Assembly (NCBI GenBank): GCA_965365445.1 | Contig: CBDUBS010000222.1 | Span: forward strand, 1 to 5,822 | Direction of reading: 5' to 3' | Origin: CBDUBS01 sp965365445 | Lineage (GTDB): Bacteria > Bacteroidota > Rhodothermia > Rhodothermales > DASSAV01 | DNA: 5,822 nucleotides | Notes under the pieces: model-generated | The model's input: only the letters and a program-made list of their open reading frames with translations | What the model was told of the DNA's origin: nothing | The model's database searches: none | In this document: positions 1 through 5,351 of the stretch, one piece after another | Layout: the number at the start of each line of letters is the position of its first letter | How positions within the stretch are numbered: the first letter of the stretch is position 1 | Translations under genes and position numbers: made by a program

Positions 1-2
1 CC

Positions 3-560
3 CTGACGACGGACCTCATTGCCCGCCACATCGAACGCGCCCTGGAACTGCTGGGCGAGGATCACGAACGGGAAGGGCTGTTGCAGACGCCCGAGCGGGT
101 GGCGAAAGCCTGGCAATTCCTTACCCACGGCCACGGGATGGACCCCCGCGCCATTCTGGAAAAGGCGCTGTTCCGGGAGGATTATTCGGAAATGATCCTC
201 GTTAAGGACATCGAATTCTTCTCGTTGTGCGAGCACCACATGTTGCCTTTTTTCGGCAAGGCGCACGTGGCGTACATCCCGAACGGCCGGATCGTCGGCC
301 TGAGCAAGATCGGGCGCGTGGTGGACGTGTTCGCCCGCCGGCTACAGGTGCAGGAACGGCTTACGATGCAAATACGCGACGCCATACAGGAAGTGCTCCA
401 ACCACAAGGTGTGGCGGTGCTCATGGAAGCCTCCCACATGTGCATGGCGATGCGCGGTGTACAGAAGCAACACTCGACCACACGTACCAGCGCCCTGAGC
501 GGCGTGTTCCTCAACGATCCCGCTACCCGGCAGGAGTTCATGCGCCTTTCCGGCGTGTGA
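3..560 (+). CDS. folE: GTP cyclohydrolase I (FolE), 5' end cut by window edge
   Basis: The enzyme converts GTP to 7,8-dihydroneopterin triphosphate, the first step of tetrahydrofolate and related pterin synthesis, in the cytosol. The visible 185 residues are in one open frame from base 3 to the TGA at 558-560; bacterial homologues are about 190-220 residues, so only a short N-terminus is missing. Numbering from the first visible residue, the zinc-site motif SLCEHHMLPF lies at 74-83 (Cys76 and His79 as zinc ligands, His78 as the catalytic histidine, by analogy with E. coli Cys110, His113 and His112). The third zinc ligand is Cys147 in HMCMAMRGV. GLSKIGRVV (99-107) and QVQERLT (115-121) are further family signatures. 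All key residues are present, so the gene looks functional. The true start is outside the window; the internal TTG at 81 is not a credible start because homologous sequence continues upstream of it. The next gene starts 41 bases downstream on the same strand with no terminator visible between. Confidence 0.97.
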   Translation: MTTDLIARHIERALELLGEDHEREGLLQTPERVAKAWQFLTHGHGMDPRAILEKALFREDYSEMILVKDIEFFSLCEHHMLPFFGKAHVAYIPNGRIVGLSKIGRVVDVFARRLQVQERLTMQIRDAIQEVLQPQGVAVLMEASHMCMAMRGVQKQHSTTRTSALSGVFLNDPATRQEFMRLSGV

Positions 561-601
561 GCCATTCCATAATACGCTACCAGATCAACCAGAACGCATC
601 C

Positions 602-3007
602 ATGAAACGAACCCTACGAATCCTCGCCGGAGCGCTACTGATGGCGCTTCTCCCGGCGTCGGCCTTCTCCCAGACGGCGCGTGTCAATATCGTGCATAAC
701 TCCCCGTATGCCGCCGCCTCGGTGGTGGACGTGTACGTAAACGGAAGCAGGGCGCTCGACGACTTCAGGTTCCGGGACGCAACCGGCTTCATCAACCTGC
801 CTGCTCAGGTCCCGCTGAAAGTAGACATAACGGCTGGTACGGCCACGAGTAACGCCAATCCGGTATTCTCCAAAACCCTCACCCTGAACGCGGATCAATC
901 CTACATCCTCGTTGCGGCCGGCAACCCGGGCGCTGCCGGGCCCACGGCCTTCGACCTGTTCGCGACCGCCACCCCATCGATGAAAATGCAGAAACCGGAG
1001 GAGGTCCAGTTTACGGTATTTCACGGCGCTCCCGATGCGCCCACCGTCGATGTGGCGGCGCGCGGAGCGGGCGTGTTGGTCAACGACCTGGCTTTCGGGC
1101 AGTTTGCGCCGGGTTACCTGGCCGTAGCGCCCGGCCGATACGACCTGGACATCCAGACGGCCGATAACAGCACTACGGCCGCCTCCTTCCTGGCCGACCT
1201 GACCGGCCTGAAGGGCCAATCGTTCGCCGTGCTGGCTTCCGGCTTTCTGAGTGGGCAGCCCTCCTTCGGCCTGCTCGCCGTGTTTGACGACGGCAGGACG
1301 ATGCTCCTTCCTGCGAACACCGCCCGGGTACAGGTAATCCATAATGCCCCGTACTCCGCAGCGGCTGTCGTGGACGTGTACATCAACGGTACGAAGGCCC
1401 TCGATAACTTCCGGTTCCGCGATGCCACGCCCTACCTGGACCTCCCGGCCGGGAGCAACAATGCCCCGGGCGGCACGGCTCCCGACGTGAAGATAGATAT
1501 TACCGGGCCGGACGCGCCGGGCAACGCCAACCCCGTATTTACTACTACGCTCCGGTTGAAAACCGCACAGAAGTACGTGGTAGTGGCGGCGGGCGACCCG
1601 ACGGCGGCCACGGGCCCGAACCGGTTCGGTCTGTTCGTTACGGAAGGCCGCGAAGCCGCCTCCGCGCCCGGTCAGGTTGACGTGAAGGTGTTTCACGGCT
1701 CCCCGGATGCGCCCGTGGTGGACGTCGCCGCCCGCAAGGTAGGGGTCCTCGTGAACGACCTGGCGTACGGAAACTTCTCCTCCGGCTACTTGAGTGTGCC
1801 CCCGGCAAAATACGACCTCGACGTTCAGACGGCGGACAACTCCGCCACGGCGGCCTCCTTTCAGGCCAACCTCTCCACCGTACCGAATCTGGCGCTGGTG
1901 GTGCTCGCTTCCGGTTTCCTGAACCCGGCGGCGGGGCAACCCTCCTTCGGACTACTGGCCGTGGCGCCGGGCGGGGAGACGGCCATGCTGCCTGCGAGCA
2001 CGGCGCGCGTGCAGATCATCCATAATTCCCCGTACGCCGCCGCTTCGGTCGTGGATGTATACGTCAACGGTGCGAAGGCCATCGATGACTTCCGGTTCCG
2101 CACGGCCACGCCCTACATCGACCTTCCCGCCGGAAGCTCGGTCGGGCCCGGCGGTACGTCCCCCGATCTCAAGATCGACATAACGGCGGCCAACGCCTCC
2201 GGCAACGCCAACCCCGTATTTTCCAAAACGCTTCAGTTGATGACGGGCGAAAAATACGTAATCGTTGCGGCGGGCGATCCGTCCCGGACTACCGGAGCCG
2301 GCCGCTTCGACCTGTTCGCCGCGGCGGGCCGCGAAGCCTCGGCGTCCGCCGCCTCGGTCGATCTGCTCGTATTCCACGGCTCCCCCGACGCTCCCGCCGT
2401 CGATGTGGTCGTGCCGGGGCCGCCGCGTCTGCCGCTGGTCAACGACATCGCGTTCGGCGAATTCCGGGCATACCAGAGCGTTCCGGTTGGGAACTACGTG
2501 CTCAACATCGAGCCGGCGGATAACAGCTCTGTGGCAGCGGTATACGATGCCCGGCTGGCCGACCTCGGGCTCGGCGGCGCAGCGATCGTCGTACTGGCCT
2601 CCGGATTTTTGAGCCCCACGGCGGGGCAGCCCGGCTTCGGGTTGTACGCCGCCCTGCCTTCGGGGGGCAACCTGGCGCCGCTTGTCACGCGCAGCGGCGT
2701 GGCGACCGAGGAAACGGACGCGTTGCCGGATCGGTTCGTCGTGCACGGCGCCTATCCGAATCCGTTCAACCCTTCAACCACCGTCCGATTCGATCTGCCG
2801 GAGAACGCCGAGGTCGGGGTAGAAGTATTCGACCTGATGGGCCGGCGGGTGCTTTCCGTCCCGTCCCGGGCGGTTGCAGCCGGCTCCGGCCGTACACTGG
2901 CCCTGGATGCTTCGGCCCTCTCTTCCGGTACGTACCTGTACCGGGTGGTCGCCCGCCTGTCGGCCGGAGCGATGATGCAAAGCGGCCGGATGACGCTACT
3001 GAAATAA
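602..3007 (+). CDS. Secreted DUF4397 repeat protein with C-terminal T9SS sorting domain
   Basis: The 801-residue protein begins with a signal peptide: basic MKRTLR, a hydrophobic stretch at about 7-17, and a likely cleavage near ASA (19-21) or before Gln24. Residues 26 to about 693 are three tandem units of roughly 215-230 residues. Each unit has two DUF4397 half-domains, the first starting ARV(N/Q)(I/V)IHN(S/A)PY and the second V(F/L)HG(S/A)PDAP.VDV. Residues from about 709 to 801 are a T9SS type A sorting domain with YPNPFNPST at 718-726, then a VEVFDLMGRRV strand and a SSGTYLYRVVA strand. In this family the domain directs export through the outer membrane by the type IX system. DUF4397 has no known biochemical activity; a surface, adhesive or structural role is inference. 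The reading frame is open upstream to 227, but the ATG at 602 is chosen because it gives a signal peptide and clears folE. No Shine-Dalgarno sequence precedes it. Co-transcription with folE is possible given the 41-base gap. Confidence 0.93.
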   Translation: MKRTLRILAGALLMALLPASAFSQTARVNIVHNSPYAAASVVDVYVNGSRALDDFRFRDATGFINLPAQVPLKVDITAGTATSNANPVFSKTLTLNADQSYILVAAGNPGAAGPTAFDLFATATPSMKMQKPEEVQFTVFHGAPDAPTVDVAARGAGVLVNDLAFGQFAPGYLAVAPGRYDLDIQTADNSTTAASFLADLTGLKGQSFAVLASGFLSGQPSFGLLAVFDDGRTMLLPANTARVQVIHNAPYSAAAVVDVYINGTKALDNFRFRDATPYLDLPAGSNNAPGGTAPDVKIDITGPDAPGNANPVFTTTLRLKTAQKYVVVAAGDPTAATGPNRFGLFVTEGREAASAPGQVDVKVFHGSPDAPVVDVAARKVGVLVNDLAYGNFSSGYLSVPPAKYDLDVQTADNSATAASFQANLSTVPNLALVVLASGFLNPAAGQPSFGLLAVAPGGETAMLPASTARVQIIHNSPYAAASVVDVYVNGAKAIDDFRFRTATPYIDLPAGSSVGPGGTSPDLKIDITAANASGNANPVFSKTLQLMTGEKYVIVAAGDPSRTTGAGRFDLFAAAGREASASAASVDLLVFHGSPDAPAVDVVVPGPPRLPLVNDIAFGEFRAYQSVPVGNYVLNIEPADNSSVAAVYDARLADLGLGGAAIVVLASGFLSPTAGQPGFGLYAALPSGGNLAPLVTRSGVATEETDALPDRFVVHGAYPNPFNPSTTVRFDLPENAEVGVEVFDLMGRRVLSVPSRAVAAGSGRTLALDASALSSGTYLYRVVARLSAGAMMQSGRMTLLK
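677..1321 (+). repeat. DUF4397 double unit 1 (residues 26-240)
   Basis: This is the first of three tandem protein-level repeats. It opens with ARVNIVHNSPYAAASVVDVY and its second half starts at VFHGAPDAPTVDV. It is the shortest unit, because it lacks the Gly/Pro-rich PAGS..GPGGT insert present in units 2 and 3 after the first beta-rich segment. It ends at MLLPANT, just before the next ARV. Confidence 0.9.
1322..2002 (+). repeat. DUF4397 double unit 2 (residues 241-467)
   Basis: The second unit opens with ARVQVIHNAPYSAAAVVDVY, and its second half begins VFHGSPDAPVVDVAARK. It carries the PAGSNNAPGGTAPD insert missing from unit 1, and ends AMLPAST. It closely parallels unit 3 in its first half and unit 1 in its second half (ADNS.TAASF, VLASGFL, GQPSFGLLAV). 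Confidence 0.9.
2003..2680 (+). repeat. DUF4397 double unit 3 (residues 468 to about 693)
   Basis: The third unit opens with ARVQIIHNSPYAAASVVDVY. Its first half matches unit 1 almost exactly in protein but with many silent base changes. Its second half is the most diverged: VAARK.GVLVNDLA is replaced by VVVPGPPRLPLVNDIA, a small proline-rich insertion, and YDLD(I/V)QTADNS becomes YVLNIEPADNS. It runs into a linker leading to the sorting domain. Confidence 0.88.
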
Positions 3008-3020
3008 ACCGATACGTAAT

Positions 3021-3049
3021 ACCCCTGCCTCCGGAAAGGAGACAGGGGT
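3021..3049. terminator. Hairpin in convergent intergenic region, probable bidirectional terminator part
   Basis: The arms ACCCCTG (3021-3027) and CAGGGGT (3043-3049) pair perfectly. Inside a C/A mismatch, CTCC (3029-3032) pairs with GGAG (3038-3041) around a GGAAA loop. It begins 13 bases after the stop of the DUF4397 gene. Neither side has a proper T-run, so it may be a 3'-end stabiliser rather than a classic intrinsic terminator. Confidence 0.6.
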
Positions 3050-3056
3050 GCGAACG

Positions 3057-3088
3057 CGGTGGAGCCGGCCCGGGCGTCGGCTCCACCG
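3057..3088. terminator. Strong GC-rich hairpin between convergent genes
   Basis: An 11-base perfect stem, CGGTGGAGCCG (3057-3067) with CGGCTCCACCG (3078-3088), encloses a 10-base GC-rich loop. On the plus strand it is followed by TCATTTGTTCC, a weak T-rich tract. On the minus strand it starts immediately after the TGA stop (3091-3089) of the Rho-N-like gene. It probably ends transcripts arriving from one or both sides. Confidence 0.65.
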
Positions 3089-3382
3089 TCATTTGTTCCG
3101 GATGGCTTTTACCAGCTCGGATTTGTTCATTTTGCTCCGGCCTTTGATGTCGAGCTGTTTGGCCCGGTTGTACAACTCGTCCTTCGTACGATCCTCGAGG
3201 CTGTGCGAGGGGTTCCCGGTTCCCTGCGTGCGTTTGTTGGGGGTCCGGCCTTCTTCCCGCCGGTGTTTGTTAACGGTTCGGGCGGCAATTTCTTCGGCCC
3301 GGTCCTCGTCCACACCCCGTTTCTCGTTGCTGGACTTGATGTGATCGTACATCCGTTCGTCCTTGTCACTCCAGGATGGCAT
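3089..3382 (-). CDS. Small charged protein with Rho-N-like C-terminal domain
   Basis: The predicted protein has 97 residues, starts MPSWSDKDERMYDHIK and is highly charged. Residues 1-60 include EDRAEEIAARTVNKHRREEG and RTPNK.TQGTGNP, a signature I recognise from small bacterial proteins often labelled 'plasmid stabilization protein' or 'Rho termination factor N-terminal domain-containing protein'. Residues 62-95 (LEDRTKDELYNRAKQLDIKG through SELVKAIR) match the Rho-N/SAP-like helix-turn-helix fold, which in other proteins binds nucleic acid. No signal peptide or membrane segment is seen. The frame is open upstream to 3601, but that extension overlaps the preceding gene and is a low-complexity Arg/Pro shadow. 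The ATG at 3382 is chosen because GGAGGT lies five bases before it and the conserved family N-terminus begins there. The role is unknown; stress or nucleoid association is inference. The older plasmid-stability name is not supported by anything here. Confidence 0.85.
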   Translation of the reverse strand: MPSWSDKDERMYDHIKSSNEKRGVDEDRAEEIAARTVNKHRREEGRTPNKRTQGTGNPSHSLEDRTKDELYNRAKQLDIKGRSKMNKSELVKAIRNK

Positions 3383-3387
3383 AATAC

Positions 3388-3393
3388 ACCTCC
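3388..3393 (-). promoter_or_regulatory. Ribosome binding site for the Rho-N-like gene
   Basis: On the minus strand GGAGGT sits five bases before the ATG at 3382. It decides the start against the 73-codon-longer open frame. Confidence 0.8.
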
Positions 3394-3436
3394 ATTTCCG
3401 TTGGTCCGGCTGATCCTGCTCCGGTAGGGGCGCACC

Positions 3437-3472
3437 AGAAAGCCCGGCGAGGTCCCGAGGGAAGCCGCCGGG
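3437..3472 (-). terminator. Intrinsic terminator after the BON-domain gene
   Basis: Read on the minus strand, CCCGGCG (3472-3466) pairs with CGCCGGG (3449-3443). A short inner TCC/GGA stem lies in the loop, and the hairpin is followed at once by CTTTCT. It lies 22 bases past the TAA of the BON gene and upstream of the Rho-N-like gene, so the latter may depend on readthrough or on its own promoter, which I could not identify. Confidence 0.7.
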
Positions 3473-3494
3473 CCGTCCGGTATGCCGCCGTTGG

Positions 3495-4397
3495 TTACTT
3501 CTTCTGCATGGCGGATTGCTCCGTGGATTGGGACGTCCGCCCGGCGCCCATCGAGGTCGAACCCGTCGAGGCGCCCGCCCCGCCGGTCTGCGCGCCGGCA
3601 TCTTCCCGTTTGATCGTGAGCCGGTTGTGTACGTCGCGGACGCCGGTTACCGATTCGGCGACCGACTCGGCGAGGCGCTTCGTGCGGCGGCTATCGACGG
3701 CGCCGGTAAGCGTAACCTCCCCGTTTTCATCCACGTTGATCTCGATGTCCGAGGCGTCGATGTCGCCGTGGCGCGTCAGTCCTTCGCAGACTCCTTCGCG
3801 GATCTGCTCGCGGGAGCGCTGGTAACCCTTCGGCCCACGCCCGGTGTGCGGCCCGCGCCACTCCTCCGAGCCGGACGAGCGGCGGTTGTAATCGCCGTAC
3901 GGACCGCCTTCGGCCACCTGGTCGTAAATGCCGCCGCCTGCGCCGTAACCTCCGTAATCGGAGCGGTAGTCCGAGCGGTCATACTCCCGGTTGAAGTCGC
4001 CCCGGTATCCCCGCGCCCGGTCATCCCGCTCGCGGCGGCGTTCGTCCATTTCCCGCCTGCGCTCGGCCTCGTCGTCTCCGAACCAGGAGCGGACTTCATC
4101 GCCTGCCCGTTCTATAAAGCCCCGGTCGTCGTCATGGCGCCGCCCGTATCCACGGCGTTCGTCGCCGTAATCCCGGCCATAAGAGCGGCCGCCGAAGTCC
4201 TGGTCGTACCGGTTTCGGCTGAAATCGCGGTCGTAGCGGCTGCGGCTTTCGTCGTAGGAGCGGCCGAAGTCGCGGTCGGAAGAACCGCTTCGGTAGTTGC
4301 CGCTGCGAAAATCCTGATCGTACCGGTCGCGGCCGTAGTCGCCGCGGCGGTCGTACCCTCTGTCGCGATAGTCGTCGCGGTCGGAATAGCGTCCCAT
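3495..4397 (-). CDS. Arg/Asp/Tyr/Gly-rich protein with SWFGD block and C-terminal BON domain
   Basis: The protein has 300 residues. Residues 1-88 are low-complexity, made of irregular RYD.DF, GR.Y and YRSG-like repeats (RYDQDF occurs at 25-30 and 64-69), and are predicted disordered. Residues 89-123 form a charged block containing ERAGDEVRSWFGDDEAERRR, with SWFGD at 104-108. A second Gly/Tyr/Arg-rich linker follows. GPHTGRGPKGYQRS (182-195) leads into a BON domain at about 196-263, with IDASDIEINV, GEVTLTGAVDSR and VTGVRDVHNRL. Residues 266-300 are a Gly/Ala/Ser/Thr tail. BON domains in OsmY and related proteins are linked to envelope or osmotic stress and lipid binding. No signal peptide is visible, so location is uncertain. 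The TGAGGT sequence five bases before ATG 4397 supports the start. It is a paralogue of the gene ending 112 bases upstream. SWFGD-BON proteins of this kind occur in other bacteria, to my knowledge without a proven function. Confidence 0.88.
   Translation of the reverse strand: MGRYSDRDDYRDRGYDRRGDYGRDRYDQDFRSGNYRSGSSDRDFGRSYDESRSRYDRDFSRNRYDQDFGGRSYGRDYGDERRGYGRRHDDDRGFIERAGDEVRSWFGDDEAERRREMDERRRERDDRARGYRGDFNREYDRSDYRSDYGGYGAGGGIYDQVAEGGPYGDYNRRSSGSEEWRGPHTGRGPKGYQRSREQIREGVCEGLTRHGDIDASDIEINVDENGEVTLTGAVDSRRTKRLAESVAESVTGVRDVHNRLTIKREDAGAQTGGAGASTGSTSMGAGRTSQSTEQSAMQKK
4029..4133 (-). repeat. SWFGD block, copy in the BON protein (residues 89-123)
   Basis: This is one of two 35-codon blocks shared by the neighbouring paralogues. 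It differs from the copy at 4576-4680 at only three residues: Ile/Phe at the sixth position and DE versus ED after SWFGD. At the DNA level a stretch of identity is visible (the motif complementary to AGCCCCGGTCGTCGTCA, at 4118-4134 and 4665-4681) amid many silent changes. Confidence 0.9.
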
Positions 4398-4402
4398 AGT
4401 TT

Positions 4403-4408
4403 ACCTCA
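4403..4408 (-). promoter_or_regulatory. Ribosome binding site for the BON-domain gene
   Basis: On the minus strand TGAGGT lies five bases before the ATG at 4397. The spacing is the same as for the downstream Rho-N-like gene. Confidence 0.7.
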
Positions 4409-4441
4409 CGTAGTCAAGTGGAATCGATGAGCCGGAAGCAC

Positions 4442-4480
4442 CCGGGGAGCCGTATCGCCGGCGTCCCCGGAGCGCTCCGG
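4442..4480. other. Two overlapping, mutually exclusive hairpins between the paralogues
   Basis: CCGGGGA-GCCG (4442-4452) can pair with CGGC and TCCCCGG (4459-4470) with one bulged G and a six-base loop. The palindrome CCGGAGCGCTCCGG (4467-4480) shares bases 4467-4470 with it, so both cannot form at once. Neither is followed by a U-run on the minus strand. It lies in the 112-base gap between the SWFGD genes and could be an mRNA processing or stability element, a Rho-linked terminator, or chance in GC-rich DNA. Confidence 0.45.
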
Positions 4481-4509
4481 TACAGCAGTTCAATGTGGAG
4501 AAGGGTAAA

Positions 4510-5058
4510 TCACCACCTGTCGCGGCGGTTGTAGCCGTACCGGCGGTCGTCATCGTACCGGGGGCGGTGTTCCATCTCGCGCCGCCGTTCGTCCATTTCG
4601 CGGCGTCGTTCGGCGTCCTCGTCTCCGAACCACGAACGCACCTCGTCTCCGGCCCGCTCGAAGAAGCCCCGGTCGTCGTCACGATGCCGGTCATAGCCGC
4701 GCGAATAGTAATCGCTGCGCCCCCCGCTGCGGCTGTAGGCTCCGCGCCGGTCGTCGTCGTACGTGCTTCGGCGGTCGTCGCCCCGGTTATATCCATAGCC
4801 TCGGCGATCGTCGTCATCCCGGAAGCGGTTCCCCCTGTCGAAATCGGAGCCATACCCCCGGTTCATGGAGTCGCCCTCGTAATAGGACCCACCGGAGTAA
4901 CCGCCGCCATACTGGTTGCGGTTGTAACTCCGGTCGTCCCGGTTGCGGTCGTAGCTGCGGCTGCTCTCTCCGAACGAGGAGCCGCGGCGGTCGAACTGTC
5001 GGTTGTACCGGGCGTCGTCGTCCCGGTCGGTCCAGTACTCATCATGATAGCGTGCCAT
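4510..5058 (-). CDS. Arg/Asp/Tyr/Gly-rich low-complexity protein with SWFGD block
   Basis: The protein has 182 residues and starts MARYHDEYWTDRDDDARY. Residues 1-126 are dominated by Arg, Asp, Tyr, Gly, Ser and Asn in irregular DRR, RSYDRN and GGYSGGSYY repeats, with no predicted globular domain, signal peptide or membrane segment. Residues 127-161 hold the block ERAGDEVRSWFGDEDAERRR, with SWFGD at 142-146, nearly identical to the block in the downstream BON protein. The tail 162-182 is again Arg/Asp/Tyr-rich and ends RRDRW; no BON domain follows. It is therefore a short paralogue, either a BON-less relative or a truncated duplicate. Its own stop, strong Shine-Dalgarno sequence and lack of frame damage argue that it is a real gene. 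Alternating positive and negative charge makes it a disordered polyampholyte. Function is unknown; a stress-related or nucleic-acid/condensate role would be inference. Confidence 0.82.
   Translation of the reverse strand: MARYHDEYWTDRDDDARYNRQFDRRGSSFGESSRSYDRNRDDRSYNRNQYGGGYSGGSYYEGDSMNRGYGSDFDRGNRFRDDDDRRGYGYNRGDDRRSTYDDDRRGAYSRSGGRSDYYSRGYDRHRDDDRGFFERAGDEVRSWFGDEDAERRREMDERRREMEHRPRYDDDRRYGYNRRDRW
4576..4680 (-). repeat. SWFGD block, copy in the short paralogue (residues 127-161)
   Basis: This is the partner of the block at 4029-4133, with 32 of 35 residues identical. It is the only segment of high identity between the two proteins; the flanking Arg/Asp-rich parts are similar in composition but do not align well. 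Confidence 0.9.
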
Positions 5059-5065
5059 AGCTGAT

Positions 5066-5072
5066 CCTCCTT
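5066..5072 (-). promoter_or_regulatory. Strong ribosome binding site for the short SWFGD gene
   Basis: On the minus strand AAGGAGG lies seven bases before the ATG at 5058. It is the most complete Shine-Dalgarno sequence in front of a gene in this window. Confidence 0.85.
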
Positions 5073-5094
5073 ACTTCCAATAATCACGGTTTCC

Positions 5095-5117
5095 GGGTTA
5101 CCTACGGGCGGTAACCC
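5095..5117. promoter_or_regulatory. Perfect inverted repeat upstream of the SWFGD gene
   Basis: GGGTTACC (5095-5102) and GGTAACCC (5110-5117) are exact inverted copies separated by seven bases. The repeat lies 37 bases before the ATG at 5058, so it could be a dimeric regulator's operator or a 5' leader hairpin. On the plus strand it is followed by ATTTTG, so a weak terminator is another reading. Confidence 0.5.
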
Positions 5118-5306
5118 ATTTTGCCTATTATCTATAGGTATGACGGGCGCGAGTGCCCGGCTCGAGGTACAGATTGCGTTTTTTTCCCAACTCGACGTGA
5201 GTCGCCGGTTGAGGGCCGCAGGCGTACGACGGCGGCGTTACCACAACGGAACAGGGCTTTCCCGATCGATTACACGCCGGGTGTTGTACTCTCCGGGGGT
5301 CCTGTT

Positions 5307-5330
5307 CTACGTTGACATCTTTTACCTCCT
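5307..5330 (-). other. Shine-Dalgarno plus three-codon mini-ORF (Met-Ser-Thr-stop)
   Basis: On the minus strand AGGAGGT (5330-5324) is followed after AAAAG by ATG TCA ACG TAG (5318-5307). Spacing equals that of the two downstream genes on this strand. It could be a start-stop leader, the decayed start of a lost gene, or chance. No recognisable protein remnant follows in any minus frame down to 5110. Confidence 0.3.
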
Positions 5331-5351
5331 ACGGTTAACGACGCCCTTTCT

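Larger units (their letters stand above)
5059..5351. other. Divergent intergenic region between SWFGD gene and GH13 gene
   Basis: This 293-base stretch must hold promoters for both divergent genes. I see no convincing conserved ORF in it. It contains the inverted repeat at 5095-5117, an AT-rich patch with a small hairpin at 5124-5138 (CCTAT/ATAGG), a run of seven T at 5179-5185, an imperfect hairpin at 5189-5210, and a minus-strand Shine-Dalgarno plus three-codon ORF at 5307-5330. The AT-rich patch (TATAGATAAT on the minus strand) is the likeliest -10 area for the SWFGD gene, but no good -35 or Bacteroidota-type TAnnTTTG element could be placed. No Shine-Dalgarno sequence precedes the GH13 start. 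Confidence 0.6.

Noticed and set aside
227..601. Upstream extension of the DUF4397 frame overlapping folE
   Set aside because: It is an out-of-frame shadow of folE; the signal peptide at the ATG at 602 marks the real start.
635..2746. Long minus-strand open frames opposite the DUF4397 gene
   Set aside because: Arg/Gly/Val-rich translation mirrors the repeated, GC-rich coding strand and shows no recognisable domain; the plus strand has a coherent signal peptide, repeats and sorting domain.
3383..3601. N-terminal extension of the Rho-N-like gene to 3601
   Set aside because: It overlaps the 3' end of the BON gene and its terminator, is Arg/Pro low complexity, and the conserved family start coincides with the ATG behind GGAGGT.
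4195..4330. Repeated motifs in the BON gene 5' part considered as a CRISPR or minisatellite
   Set aside because: The repeats are in-frame RYDQDF-type codon strings of uneven spacing inside a coding region, with no spacer/repeat regularity.
3516..4430. 304-codon plus-strand open frame opposite the BON gene
   Set aside because: The Val/Ala-rich product is the antisense of Arg/Asp codons (CGN, GAY), which cannot give stop codons in that frame. The minus strand carries the BON and SWFGD motifs and a Shine-Dalgarno sequence.
3383..4509. Both gaps in the minus-strand cluster are exactly 112 bases
   Set aside because: The two gaps hold different hairpins and no shared sequence, so the equal length looks like coincidence.
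4495..5064. 189-codon plus-strand open frame opposite the short SWFGD gene
   Set aside because: Same antisense artefact; a Val/Ala/Pro string without any domain, while the minus-strand copy matches its paralogue.
5312..5340. TTGACA at 5312-5317 as a -35 box for the GH13 gene
   Set aside because: No acceptable -10 lies 16-18 bases on (TTAACG is poor), and Bacteroidota-type promoters use other motifs; the match also overlaps the mini-ORF on the other strand.
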